Below, in pieces: positions 17,467 to 25,960 of a DNA stretch of 64,000 nucleotides. Origin of the DNA: Streptomyces sp. RKND-216. Its GTDB lineage: Bacteria > Actinomycetota > Actinomycetes > Streptomycetales > Streptomycetaceae. The notes beneath the pieces were generated by a model that made no database searches, was not told where the DNA came from, and saw nothing but the letters and a program-made list of their open reading frames with translations. The position numbers and the translations under genes are program-made. How positions within the stretch are numbered: position 1 is the stretch's first letter; every line of letters begins with the position of its first letter. The stretch lies in the NCBI RefSeq assembly GCF_004795255.1, contig NZ_SSBQ01000002.1, positions 1,242,001 through 1,306,000 on the forward strand. Reading direction: 5' to 3'.

Positions 17467-18145
17467 GTGAGACGACGGAGGCGGCGGGGACGCGGAGTGC
17501 GTCCTGGTAGTCGCCGCCGGACGTGCCGCCGGTGCCGGTCTCGGCGTTCTCGGACAGCACGATCCCCACAATCAGGGCGGCCACGACCAGCACCGACAAC
17601 ACGGTGCCGACGATGCCCATGACGAAGCCGCTGGTGGCATGGCTGCGTGCGCCGCCCTCGCCGCGGTCGGCCTTGCGACGGGCGCTCACCCCCAGGACCA
17701 GCGCGACGGGGGCGACGAAGATCCCGAGGAACGACCCCCAGCAGGTGACGACGAGGATCAGTCCGACGATGCCCAGCACCATGGAGGCGGTGGCCGTGCC
17801 CTGCGGGAGGGGCGGGCCGCCCCAGCCGGGGCCGGGCTGTCCATAGCCGCCGTGACCGCCGTAGGGATGACCGTAGGGAGGGCCGTGACCGTGGGGAGGG
17901 TCGTAACCGGGATGATGGCCCTGCGGGCCGTATCCCGCGGCACCGTGGACCGGGGCGGGCTGCGGCCCTCCGGGCGCGGTTGGCGGTGGTCCCACGGGCG
18001 AGCCCGGGGAGGTGGGTGCGTCCGCCCACGAGGCGCCGGACGCATCCTTGCTCAGCGAATCTCCCGACGGGGCCGGCCAGGCCCCTCCCCCGTTGTCCGC
18101 GGGCCATCCGGAGTGCCCGGACTGTCCTCCGCTGTCTGTCCCCAT
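17453..18145 (-). CDS. DUF4190 domain membrane protein
   Basis: Protein of 230 residues: a long Gly/Pro/His/Tyr-rich disordered N-terminal half (about residues 1-118, with repeats such as PYGHPYGGHGGYG), then two hydrophobic segments (about 120-150 and 170-198) forming the DUF4190 domain, then a short polar tail. Actinobacterial members are common and uncharacterised. The ATG at 18143-18145 is preceded by AGGAGG. Its 3' end overlaps the 3' end of the convergent PAP2 gene by 14 bases, so the two transcripts must be complementary at their ends. Confidence 0.85.
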   Translation of the reverse strand: MGTDSGGQSGHSGWPADNGGGAWPAPSGDSLSKDASGASWADAPTSPGSPVGPPPTAPGGPQPAPVHGAAGYGPQGHHPGYDPPHGHGPPYGHPYGGHGGYGQPGPGWGGPPLPQGTATASMVLGIVGLILVVTCWGSFLGIFVAPVALVLGVSARRKADRGEGGARSHATSGFVMGIVGTVLSVLVVAALIVGIVLSENAETGTGGTSGGDYQDALRVPAASVVSLSGR

Positions 18146-18241
18146 GTCCCCTCCTTGCCACTCGTATCGTCATGCTATGCGTCCGCATGGAGTCTCCGGC
18201 ACGCCTACCATGCCTGCGACACCTACCCCGGAGGCTTTCCG

Positions 18242-19294
18242 TTGTCCGACCTCACCGCCTTCATCGCCGGGCTTCCCAAGGCCGAACTGCACGTGCACCA
18301 CGTGGGGTCCGCGTCGCCCCGCATCGTCGCCGAACTCGCGGCGCGGCACCCGGACTCGCCCGTTCCGAAGGACCCGGCCGCTCTCGCGGAGTACTTCACC
18401 TTCCGCGACTTCGCCCACTTCATCGAGCTGTACCTGTCCGTCGTCGACCTGATCCGGGACGCGGAGGACGTGCGACTGCTGACGTACGAGGTCGCGCGGG
18501 AGATGGCGCGGCAGCAGGTCCGGTACGCGGAGCTCACGGTCACCCCGTACAGCTCCACGAACCGCGGGATCCCGGACAAGGCGTTCGTCGAGGCCATCGA
18601 GGACGCGCGACGCGCGGCCGAGCGCGATCTCGGCGTGGTGCTGCGCTGGTGCTTCGACATCCCCGGCGAGGCGGGCCTGCCGGCCGCCGAGGAGACCGCC
18701 CGGATCGCCACGGACACGTCGCTGGACGCCGACGGCCTGGTCTCCTTCGGCCTCGGCGGCCCGGAGGTCGGCGTGCCCCGGCCGCAGTTCAAGCCCTACT
18801 TCGACCGTGCCCTCGCGGCCGGTCTGCGCAGTGTGCCGCACGCGGGCGAGACGACCGGCCCGGAGACGGTGTGGGACGCGCTGACCTCGCTGCGCGCCGA
18901 ACGCATCGGCCACGGAACCAGCAGCGTGCGGGACCCGGAACTGCTCGCGCACCTGGCGGAGCACCGCATTCCGCTGGAGGTCTGCCCGACGTCCAACATC
19001 GCCACCCGCGCCGTGGAGAACCTGGAGGAGCACCCGATCGCGGAGATGGTGCGGGCCGGCGTCCTGGTGACCGTGAACAGCGACGACCCGCCGATGTTCG
19101 GCACCGACCTCAACACCGAGTACGCCATCGCGGCGCGCCTGCTGGGGCTGGACGCGGGCGGGGTGGCCGACCTGGCGAAGAACGCCGTGCGGGCGTCGTT
19201 CCTCGACGATGCCGGGAAGCGGCGCCTCTGCGGCGAGATCGACGCCCACCTGGCGTCGTGGCAGAGCGGCGCGAGCGGAGCGGAACGGGCCTGA
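18242..19294 (+). CDS. Adenosine deaminase family enzyme, probable aminodeoxyfutalosine deaminase
   Basis: Zinc-dependent purine-nucleoside deaminase fold, 350 residues. Metal and catalytic motifs are present: HVH (in ELHVHHVGS), the later His-Ala-Gly-Glu (PHAGET), RIGHG, and SDDP near the end. The first block, HVHHVGSASP, differs from true adenosine deaminases (HVHLEGA-like). In S. coelicolor the homologue at this locus has been assigned to deaminating 6-amino-6-deoxyfutalosine in the futalosine route to menaquinone, as I recall. I therefore favour that role over adenosine salvage. Start: TTG 18242-18244 seven bases after a clear GGAGG (18230-18234). No in-frame ATG or GTG nearby is better placed. 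Confidence 0.82.
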   Translation: MSDLTAFIAGLPKAELHVHHVGSASPRIVAELAARHPDSPVPKDPAALAEYFTFRDFAHFIELYLSVVDLIRDAEDVRLLTYEVAREMARQQVRYAELTVTPYSSTNRGIPDKAFVEAIEDARRAAERDLGVVLRWCFDIPGEAGLPAAEETARIATDTSLDADGLVSFGLGGPEVGVPRPQFKPYFDRALAAGLRSVPHAGETTGPETVWDALTSLRAERIGHGTSSVRDPELLAHLAEHRIPLEVCPTSNIATRAVENLEEHPIAEMVRAGVLVTVNSDDPPMFGTDLNTEYAIAARLLGLDAGGVADLAKNAVRASFLDDAGKRRLCGEIDAHLASWQSGASGAERA

Positions 19295-19387
19295 CCGGGA
19301 TGGGGGAGGAGCGGCCTACGGGCGGGCCGCGCCGTGCGTGAGCCGCTCCGCCTCGTCCCTCGACAGATCGCTGCACGCCCCGCAGGC

Positions 19388-20962
19388 TCACTCCTCCACG
19401 CGCAGCGCGGGGGTGTCCCGGGTGAGTATCCGCCCCGCGAAGAAGGCAGGGCTGCGCGGCCGCATGACCAGCATGAGCACCGCCCCGAGCAGCAGGGTGC
19501 CGACGCCGATGACGAAGACGCTGCCGACCCCCGCCACGGAACTGCCAGACCCGTAGGCGGGATCCCACATGTCGACCAGCGTCTTGGCGAACACCCCGGT
19601 GAGCAGCAGCGCGCCGAGCAGGGGGAGGAACCCCTTGGTGAGCGCGTCGCGCACGGACCGGGTGAGTTCGTTGCGGAAGTACCAGACGCAGGCGTAGGCG
19701 GTAAGGGCGTAGTAGAAGCAGATCATCAGGCCGAGCGCGTAGATGGTGTCGACCAGGACGTTCTCGCTGATCAGCGTCATGACGGTATAGAACGCGCTGG
19801 TGGCGACGCCCGCGACGACGGTGGCGCGGCCCGGCGTGCGGAAGCGGGGGCTGATGTGGGCCAGGGATGCGGGCAGCGCCTGGTAGACCCCCATGGCCAA
19901 CATGGTGCGGGCGGCCGGCAGGAAGGTGGTCTGCAGGCTGGCGGCGGCGCTGGCGAGCACGGCGAGGAACAGCAGCACGCCGAGCGGGCCCATCACCGGC
20001 TCCGCGAGGGCGGCGAAGACGTTGCCCGAGGTGTCGGGGTTGCCGAGCCCGAGGCCCTCGGTGCCGGTGCCGGCGAAGAGCAGGGCGGCCACCGCGGTCA
20101 GCACGTACGAGGTCACCAGCACGACCATGGCGATGAGCGCCGCCCGGCCGGGGGTCCGGTCGCTTCCCTGGGTCTCCTCGTTGACGGTCAGACAGGCGTC
20201 CCACCCCCAGTAGATGAAGATCGACAGGGACAGCCCGGCCGTGAAGGCGCCGAAGGAAGAGACGGAGAACGGGTCCATCCAGGTCCAGGAGAAGTCCGGC
20301 GCGTCCACGCCGGGCGCGTCGCCCGCCTTGCCCAGCGCCATGGCGACGAAGCCGACCAGCACCACCATCTGGAGGCCGACCAGGGCGTACTGGAACCACT
20401 TGGTCGCCGTCATGCCGCGGTAGCTGATCACGGTGGCCATTGCCACGAACGCCAGCACGGTGAGCACGTGGACCTCCGTGCGGGTGCCGAAGTCCACCAC
20501 CGCCCGGCTGCTCAGCACCTCGCCGACGAGCAGGTAGAGGAACTCGGCGGCGACACCGGCGAGGTTGGACAGCACGATGACAGTGGCCACCACCAGTCCC
20601 CAGCCGCACATCCAGCCGGTGCGCGGACCGAGGGCCTTGACCGTCCAGGTGAACGAGGTGCCGCAGTCGGGCACGACCCGGTTGAGCTCCCGGTAGGCGA
20701 ACGCGACCAGCAGCATGGGGAGGAAGCCCGCGAGGAACACCATCGGCATCTGGAGGCCGACCTCACCGACCGTCGGACCGAGGGTGCTGGTGAGGCAGTA
20801 GACGGGGGCGACCGTGGAGAGGCCGATGACCGCGCTGCCGAAGAGGCCGACCGAGTCGCGCCGCAGGCCCTTGGACCGTACGTCGTCGTGCCCCGGGGCG
20901 GAGGGCGGGGCACCCGTGAGCCCGGCGCCCGGGGTGCTGGAGTCGTCGAGAAGTGAGGCCAT
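19388..20962 (-). CDS. APC-family amino acid/polyamine permease
   Basis: Secondary transporter of 524 residues with about twelve hydrophobic segments. The early block SAVIGLSTVAPVYCL and the conserved motif in TM6 region (FIYWGWDACLTVNEET) are typical of the amino acid-polyamine-organocation superfamily. It imports an amino acid, GABA or polyamine; the substrate is not determined. It lies directly downstream of, and on the same strand as, the aminobutyraldehyde-type dehydrogenase, with aminotransferase and AsnC regulator nearby, which suggests uptake of putrescine or GABA. The ATG at 20960-20962 is chosen, which removes an 18-residue upstream extension lacking a ribosome-binding site. A terminator separates it from the dehydrogenase, so it may have its own promoter in the 284-base gap. 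Confidence 0.85.
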   Translation of the reverse strand: MASLLDDSSTPGAGLTGAPPSAPGHDDVRSKGLRRDSVGLFGSAVIGLSTVAPVYCLTSTLGPTVGEVGLQMPMVFLAGFLPMLLVAFAYRELNRVVPDCGTSFTWTVKALGPRTGWMCGWGLVVATVIVLSNLAGVAAEFLYLLVGEVLSSRAVVDFGTRTEVHVLTVLAFVAMATVISYRGMTATKWFQYALVGLQMVVLVGFVAMALGKAGDAPGVDAPDFSWTWMDPFSVSSFGAFTAGLSLSIFIYWGWDACLTVNEETQGSDRTPGRAALIAMVVLVTSYVLTAVAALLFAGTGTEGLGLGNPDTSGNVFAALAEPVMGPLGVLLFLAVLASAAASLQTTFLPAARTMLAMGVYQALPASLAHISPRFRTPGRATVVAGVATSAFYTVMTLISENVLVDTIYALGLMICFYYALTAYACVWYFRNELTRSVRDALTKGFLPLLGALLLTGVFAKTLVDMWDPAYGSGSSVAGVGSVFVIGVGTLLLGAVLMLVMRPRSPAFFAGRILTRDTPALRVEE

Positions 20963-21179
20963 GCGCGGGAGGCTAGAGCGTGCGTTTTCCGTATCGCGGA
21001 TCTCTGCAGCGCACACGAATCGCCTTCACTTGCCAGCTGGGGAACCTGTCGGACCTGCGGATCGTCGGCCATACACCCAGTGGGCCTTTCACACCCCGAT
21101 CCGGTTCCGGGTTTCCGGCAGGTGCGGAAACCGCAGCGTGTCCGTTTTGCCGGGCGGGAAAACTTTCCGCCGCGGACGT

Positions 21180-21218
21180 CGGAACCCCCCGGACGCCTCG
21201 GGCGCCCGGGGGGTTCCG
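21180..21218 (-). terminator. 13-bp hairpin terminator after the aldehyde dehydrogenase gene
   Basis: Arms 21180-21192 and 21206-21218 pair perfectly around a 13-base loop, 28 bases beyond the dehydrogenase stop and upstream of the permease gene. Confidence 0.75.
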
Positions 21219-21246
21219 CTCGTGTCGTCGCGGGTCCGCGACGGCC

Positions 21247-22695
21247 TCAGAGGGCCGTCATGACGTGCTTGACGCGGGTGTAGTCGTCGAAGCCGTAGGC
21301 GGACAGGTCCTTGCCGTACCCGGACTTCTTGAAACCGCCGTGCGGCATCTCGGCGACCAGCGGGATGTGGGTGTTGATCCACACGCAGCCGAAGTCGAGG
21401 GCCTTCGACATCCGCATGGCGCGTCCGTGGTCCTTGGTCCACACCGAGGACGCCAGGGCGTACTCCACGTCGTTGGACCACTTCACCGCCTGCTCCTCGT
21501 CGGAGAAGGACTGCACGGTGATGACCGGGCCGAACACCTCGTTCTGGATGATCTCGTCCTCCTGCCGGAGACCGGAGACCACCGTCGGGGCGTAGAAGTA
21601 GCCGTTCTCGCCGACGCGTTCGCCACCCGACTCGACCTTGGCGTGGGCGGGCAGGCGGTCGATGAAGCCGGTGACCTTCTCCAGGTGGGTGGCGTTGTTG
21701 AGCGGGCCGTAGAAGCAGTCCTCGTCGCTCAGGTCGCCGGTCTTCACCTCGGAGGCGGCCTTGGCGAGGGCGGCGACGAACTCGTCGTGCACGTTCTCGT
21801 GGACGAGGACGCGCGTCGCGGCGGTGCAGTCCTGTCCGGCGTTGAAGAAGCCGCCGTCCCGGATGCCCTCGACGGCCGCAGGGATGTCGGCGTCGTCGAA
21901 CACGACGACCGGCGCCTTGCCACCCAGTTCCAGGTGGACCCGCTTGAGGTCCTTGGCGGCGCTGCCGGCGACCTCCATACCGGCCCGGACGGAGCCGGTG
22001 ATCGAGGCCATGGCGGGCACGGAGTGCTCGACCATGAGGCGGCCGGTGTCCCGGTCGCCGCACACGACGTTGAAGATACCGCGCGGCAGGTCCAGCTCGG
22101 CCAGCACCCCGCCGATGACCTCGGCCATGAAGACCGTGGACGCGGGAGTGGTGTCCGAGGGCTTGAGGACGACCGTGTTGCCCGCGGCGAGGGCCGGGGC
22201 GAACTTCCACACGGCCATCATCATCGGGTAGTTCCAGGGGGCCACCTGGGCGCAGACACCGACCGGCTCCCGGCGTACGAAGGAGGTCAGGCCCTCCATG
22301 TACTCGCCGGCCGCCTTGCCCTCCAGCATGCGGGCGGCGCCAGCGAAGAAGCGGATCTGGTCGAGCATCATCGGCAGTTCCTCCTGCCGGGTCAGCTCCA
22401 GCGGCTTGCCGGTGTTCTCGCACTCGGCGGCCAGCAGTTCGTCCTGCCGCGCCTCGAGGGCGTCGGCGATCTTGAGGATCGCCCGCTGGCGGGCCCCGGG
22501 GGTCGCGTCGCGCCAGGCCGGAAACGCGGCCTCGGCGGCGGCCATGGCGGCGTCGACGTCCGCGGCGGCCGAGAGCGGCGCCGTCGCGTACGCCGCGCCC
22601 CTGGCCGGGTCGATCACCTCGGTGGTGCGCCCGTCCGCGGCGTCCCGGAACTCTCCGTCGATGTAGTTGCGCAGGCGACGCAGCTCGGCGTTCAC
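21247..22695 (-). CDS. Aldehyde dehydrogenase, probable gamma-aminobutyraldehyde dehydrogenase
   Basis: NAD(P)-dependent dehydrogenase of 482 residues. Landmarks are APWNYPMMMAVWKFAPA, the NAD loop ITGSVRAG, catalytic Glu in HLELGGKAP, nucleophile Cys in FNAGQDCTAATR, and the C-terminal MPHGGFKKSGYG. These match the PatD/YdcW group that oxidises 4-aminobutyraldehyde to GABA, the step after putrescine transamination. It is divergent from the AsnC gene and the putrescine-type aminotransferase, so the regulator between them likely controls both sides. Start: GTG 22693-22695, six bases after GGAGGGG. The longer reading to 22836 would overlap the divergent promoter and is rejected. Confidence 0.87.
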   Translation of the reverse strand: MNAELRRLRNYIDGEFRDAADGRTTEVIDPARGAAYATAPLSAAADVDAAMAAAEAAFPAWRDATPGARQRAILKIADALEARQDELLAAECENTGKPLELTRQEELPMMLDQIRFFAGAARMLEGKAAGEYMEGLTSFVRREPVGVCAQVAPWNYPMMMAVWKFAPALAAGNTVVLKPSDTTPASTVFMAEVIGGVLAELDLPRGIFNVVCGDRDTGRLMVEHSVPAMASITGSVRAGMEVAGSAAKDLKRVHLELGGKAPVVVFDDADIPAAVEGIRDGGFFNAGQDCTAATRVLVHENVHDEFVAALAKAASEVKTGDLSDEDCFYGPLNNATHLEKVTGFIDRLPAHAKVESGGERVGENGYFYAPTVVSGLRQEDEIIQNEVFGPVITVQSFSDEEQAVKWSNDVEYALASSVWTKDHGRAMRMSKALDFGCVWINTHIPLVAEMPHGGFKKSGYGKDLSAYGFDDYTRVKHVMTAL

Positions 22696-22860
22696 TTCGC
22701 ACCCCTCCAGTTCAGCTTGTCCATCGGGTGAGACATCCAGCCTAACCACGGGAATGACGCTTTCGATATACCCGCCACTCCCCGACTGCGGATTCAGTGG
22801 CATCGGAAGCCCTCGGCAACGAAAATCAGCGCTCACGGCTTGCCATACCGACGAGACCTC

Positions 22861-23355
22861 GTGCAGAGTCGAATCGTGGCTCGAAACTCGAAGAACGCGA
22901 ACGGCTCACCGACGGTCGACTCCGTCTCCAAAGCGATCATCGAGCAGCTCCAGGAGGACGGCAGGCGGCCGTACGGCGCGATCGGACGGGCGGTCGGCCT
23001 GTCCGAGGCGGCCGTGCGGCAGCGTGTCCAGAAGCTGCTCGACCAGGGCGTCATGCAGGTCGTGGCGGTCACCGACCCGCTCACCGTCGGCCTTCTGCGG
23101 CAGGCGATGGTCGGCATCACCGTCGACGGCGACGTCGAGCAGGTGGCCGACGCGCTCGCCGAGCTGAAGGAGGTCGAATACGTGGTCGTGACCGCGGGCT
23201 CGTTCGACCTCCTGGTGGAGATCGTCTGCGAGGACGACGAGCACCTGCTCGAGATGATCAGCAAGCGGATCCGGTCGCTACCCGGCGTCCGCTCCACCGA
23301 GAGCTTCGTCTACCTCAAGCTGCGCAAGCAGACCTACGCGTGGGGAACCCGATAA
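22861..23355 (+). CDS. Lrp/AsnC family transcriptional regulator
   Basis: Small regulator of about 164 residues: an N-terminal helix-turn-helix (IIEQLQEDGRRPYGAIGRAV then LSEAAVRQRVQKL) and a C-terminal RAM/AsnC ligand domain (from about 70, VEYVVVTAGSFDLLVEIVCE). Family members sense amino acids or amines and act as octamers. It is directly upstream of the aminotransferase (gap of two bases), so it is cotranscribed with it, and divergent from the dehydrogenase. GTG 22861 is used; GTG 22876 is an equally possible start, and neither has a strong Shine-Dalgarno sequence. The 165-base divergent region must hold its operator. Confidence 0.85.
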   Translation: MQSRIVARNSKNANGSPTVDSVSKAIIEQLQEDGRRPYGAIGRAVGLSEAAVRQRVQKLLDQGVMQVVAVTDPLTVGLLRQAMVGITVDGDVEQVADALAELKEVEYVVVTAGSFDLLVEIVCEDDEHLLEMISKRIRSLPGVRSTESFVYLKLRKQTYAWGTR

Positions 23356-23357
23356 CC

Positions 23358-24719
23358 GTGAGCAAGACCCAGTCCCAGACGGCCTACGACCACCTGTGGA
23401 TGCACTTCACCCGGATGTCGTCGTACGAGCACGCACCCGTACCGACGATCGTCCGCGGCGAAGGCACCTCGATCTTCGACGAGAGGGGGAAGCGCTACAT
23501 CGACGGGCTGGCCGGACTGTTCGTCGTCCAGGCCGGGCACGGCCGCACCGAGCTCGCCGAGGCGGCCGCCGACCAGGCGCAGGAGCTGGGCTTCTTTCCC
23601 ATCTGGAGCTACGCGCACCCGCGCGCCGTCGAACTCGCCGAACGCCTCGCCCACCACGCCCCCGGCGACCTGAACAAGGTCTTCTTCACGACCGGCGGCG
23701 GCGAGGCGGTGGAGACCGCCTGGAAGCTGGCCAAGCAGTATCACAAGCTGACCGGCAACCACACCAAGTACAAGGTGATCTCCCGCGCCGTCGCCTACCA
23801 CGGCACCCCGCAGGGCGCTCTGTCGCTGACCGGGCTGCCCGCGCTCAAGGCGCCCTTCGAGCCGCTGGTGCCGGGCGCGCACAAGGTGGTCAACACCAAC
23901 CTCTACCGGGCACCGGAGCACGGCGACGACCCGAAGGCCTTCGGCCGCTGGGCGGCCGACCAGATCGAGCAGCAGATCCTCTTCGAGGGCCCGGAGACCG
24001 TCGCCGCGGTGGTGCTGGAACCGGTCCAGAACGCGGGCGGCTGCTTCCCGCCGCCCCCCGGCTACTTCCAGCGGGTGCGGGAGATCTGCGACCGCCACGA
24101 CGTGCTGCTCGTCTCCGACGAGGTCATCTGCGCGTTCGGCCGGCTCGGCACGATGTTCGGCTGCGACAAGTTCGGCTACGTGCCGGACATCATCACCTGC
24201 GCCAAGGGCCTCAGCTCCGGCTACTCCCCCATCGGCGCGACGCTCGTCTCCGACCGTGTCGCCGAGCCCTTCTACCAGGGCGGCAACACCTTCCTGCACG
24301 GCTACACCTTCGGCGGCCACCCCGTCTCCTCCGCCGTCGCGCTCGCCAACCTCGACCTCTTCACCCGCGAGGGCCTGCTCCAGCACGTCCTCGACCACGA
24401 GGACGCCTTCCGCGCCACCCTGGAACGGCTGCTGGACCTGCCGATCGTCGGCGACGTGCGCGGCAACGGCTTCTTCTACGGCATCGAACTGGTCAAGGAC
24501 AAGGACACCAAGGAGACGTTCTCCGCGGAGGAGTGCGAACGGGTGCTGTACGGGTTCCTGTCCAAGGCGCTCTTCGAGGCCGGCCTGTACTGCCGCGCCG
24601 ACGACCGCGGCGACCCGGTCGTCCAGCTCGCGCCACCGCTGATCGCCGACCAGACGACGTTCGACGAGATCGAACAGATTCTGCGCGGCGTGCTGAGCGA
24701 GGCGTGGACGAAGCTCTGA
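23358..24719 (+). CDS. Class III aminotransferase, probable putrescine (diamine) aminotransferase
   Basis: PLP enzyme of 453 residues, with the phosphate-binding loop FFTTGGGEAVETAWKLAKQ, the YHG substrate block, the Asp of VSDEVICAFGRLG, and the Schiff-base lysine in TCAKGLSSGYSPIGA. It is closest in character to omega-amino acid:pyruvate and diamine aminotransferases rather than to GabT. With the neighbouring aminobutyraldehyde-type dehydrogenase, the likely reaction is putrescine to 4-aminobutyraldehyde. Start: GTG 23358, two bases after the stop of asnC, so the genes are coupled. A strong terminator follows. Other amine substrates such as beta-alanine or cadaverine are not excluded. Confidence 0.85.
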   Translation: MSKTQSQTAYDHLWMHFTRMSSYEHAPVPTIVRGEGTSIFDERGKRYIDGLAGLFVVQAGHGRTELAEAAADQAQELGFFPIWSYAHPRAVELAERLAHHAPGDLNKVFFTTGGGEAVETAWKLAKQYHKLTGNHTKYKVISRAVAYHGTPQGALSLTGLPALKAPFEPLVPGAHKVVNTNLYRAPEHGDDPKAFGRWAADQIEQQILFEGPETVAAVVLEPVQNAGGCFPPPPGYFQRVREICDRHDVLLVSDEVICAFGRLGTMFGCDKFGYVPDIITCAKGLSSGYSPIGATLVSDRVAEPFYQGGNTFLHGYTFGGHPVSSAVALANLDLFTREGLLQHVLDHEDAFRATLERLLDLPIVGDVRGNGFFYGIELVKDKDTKETFSAEECERVLYGFLSKALFEAGLYCRADDRGDPVVQLAPPLIADQTTFDEIEQILRGVLSEAWTKL

Positions 24720-24741
24720 GCCCCGGCCGGCGTCCGTTCCT

Positions 24742-24790
24742 CCGGTCGCGGGTGCCGCCGCGCGCGGGCGGTGCCGGCACCCGCGACCGG
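24742..24790 (+). terminator. 16-bp hairpin terminator after the aminotransferase gene
   Basis: Perfect arms 24742-24757 and 24775-24790 with a 17-base GC-rich loop. Pairing continues outward with one bulge (CCGTTCC with GGAACGG). Confidence 0.8.
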
Positions 24791-24821
24791 AACGGGCCGG
24801 GCCGACCCGGGCCGTAAATGA

Positions 24822-24833
24822 GTCCATATGGAC
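24822..24833. promoter_or_regulatory. Perfect 12-bp palindrome upstream of the ABC operon
   Basis: GTCCATATGGAC is a perfect inverted repeat with an AT-rich centre, 141 bases upstream of the ATPase start. It looks like an operator for a dimeric repressor. No regulator gene is adjacent, so the partner is unknown. Confidence 0.4.
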
Positions 24834-24907
24834 GGTCCTCGGCGCGTGCCGCGCCGAGCCTCCCCTCTCCCCGCCCGTCGCTGTCCCTACGGTGCGAGTG
24901 ACCGAAG

Positions 24908-24936
24908 CCCCTGACGGTCGTTCAATCCCTCAGGGG
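24908..24936 (+). promoter_or_regulatory. Small hairpin in the presumed 5' leader of the ABC operon
   Basis: Arms CCCCTGA (24908-24914) and TCAGGGG (24930-24936) could form a 7-bp stem about 38 bases before the ATPase start. It may affect leader folding. No known riboswitch consensus is present. Confidence 0.3.
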
Positions 24937-24973
24937 TGTTCCCTCGGAGCAGAGGCGAGTGGAGGTGCCATCC

Positions 24974-25960
24974 ATGACGGCCCCGCCGGACGACGACGTG
25001 CTGTGGGCACGCGGACTGACGTACGCATATGACGGCTCCCCGGCTCTCCAGGACGTCACCCTGGGGATCCGCACCGGTGAGATCGTCGCCGTGACCGGCC
25101 CGCGCGGCAGCGGCAAGTCGACCCTCCTGAGCTGCCTCTCCGGGCGGTTGCTGCCGGACGGCGGCGAGGTGTGGTTCCAGGACGTGCCCGTCCACACGCT
25201 GGGCCTGCACTCACGGGAACGCCTGCGCCGCGAACGGTTCGGATGGATCGGCAGCGAACCGCAGCTCGTCCCGGAGCTGAACGCCTGGGAGAACGCGGCC
25301 CTGCCACTGCTGCTGGCAGGCGTCGGCAGTCGTGCCGCCCGCCGGGCGGCGCACGAGTGGCTGGAGCGGCTCGACATCGGCGACTGCGCCCGCAAACGGC
25401 CGACCGCGCTGCTCCAGGCGCAGCGGCAGCGGGTGGCCATCGCCCGGTCACTGGTCCACTCCCCCACGGTCCTCTTCGCCGACGAACCGACGGCGCCGCT
25501 GCACCAGGCCGACCGGGTCCAGGCGCTGCGCACCCTCACCACGGCGGCCCGCACCCACGGGATCACGGTGGTGCTGAGCAGCCACGGGCCCGTCCCGACG
25601 GCGGACACACCCTCCCCGGTGCCGGCGCCCGTGGTCGTGCCCGTGCCGGCGGTCGCGGGGGACGAGGGCACAGCCGGGGACGAGGACGGGGACGACGTGC
25701 CTGCTGGACCCGTCGGCCCGGCCGACGCCTACGCCTCCGCCTACGGCGGCACGGCCTCCCCGATCGGTCCGGGCGACGCGCAGACGGCTCCCGCTTCCAG
25801 CGTTCCGGCGATTGCGGGCTCCGCCGTAACAGCCGCACGGAACGACCTCATCGGCAGCCGGATCGTCGACCGCGCCATCGCCCTGCTGGACGGCCGCTGT
25901 GTGCAGGGCGCGGCGCCCCGGGAGACGGAGGGAAGCACCGCGTGCTCGCTCTCCGTCTAG
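24974..25960 (+). CDS. ABC transporter ATP-binding protein with degenerate signature and long linker
   Basis: P-loop ATPase of 328 residues, MacB-like. Walker A (GPRGSGKST, 42-50), Walker B (VLFADE, 166-171) and an H-loop (SSHG, His204) are present. The ABC signature LSGGQ is replaced by LLQAQ (147-151), and the D-loop is PLHQAD rather than ALDS-like. About 88 residues of Pro/Val/Ala/Asp-rich sequence (206-293) separate the H-loop from the usual end RIVDRAIALLDGR. The ATG at 24974 follows GGAGGTG. It overlaps the permease gene by 19 bases. ATP binding is likely, but normal hydrolysis is doubtful. The substrate is unknown. Confidence 0.82.
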   Translation: MTAPPDDDVLWARGLTYAYDGSPALQDVTLGIRTGEIVAVTGPRGSGKSTLLSCLSGRLLPDGGEVWFQDVPVHTLGLHSRERLRRERFGWIGSEPQLVPELNAWENAALPLLLAGVGSRAARRAAHEWLERLDIGDCARKRPTALLQAQRQRVAIARSLVHSPTVLFADEPTAPLHQADRVQALRTLTTAARTHGITVVLSSHGPVPTADTPSPVPAPVVVPVPAVAGDEGTAGDEDGDDVPAGPVGPADAYASAYGGTASPIGPGDAQTAPASSVPAIAGSAVTAARNDLIGSRIVDRAIALLDGRCVQGAAPRETEGSTACSLSV

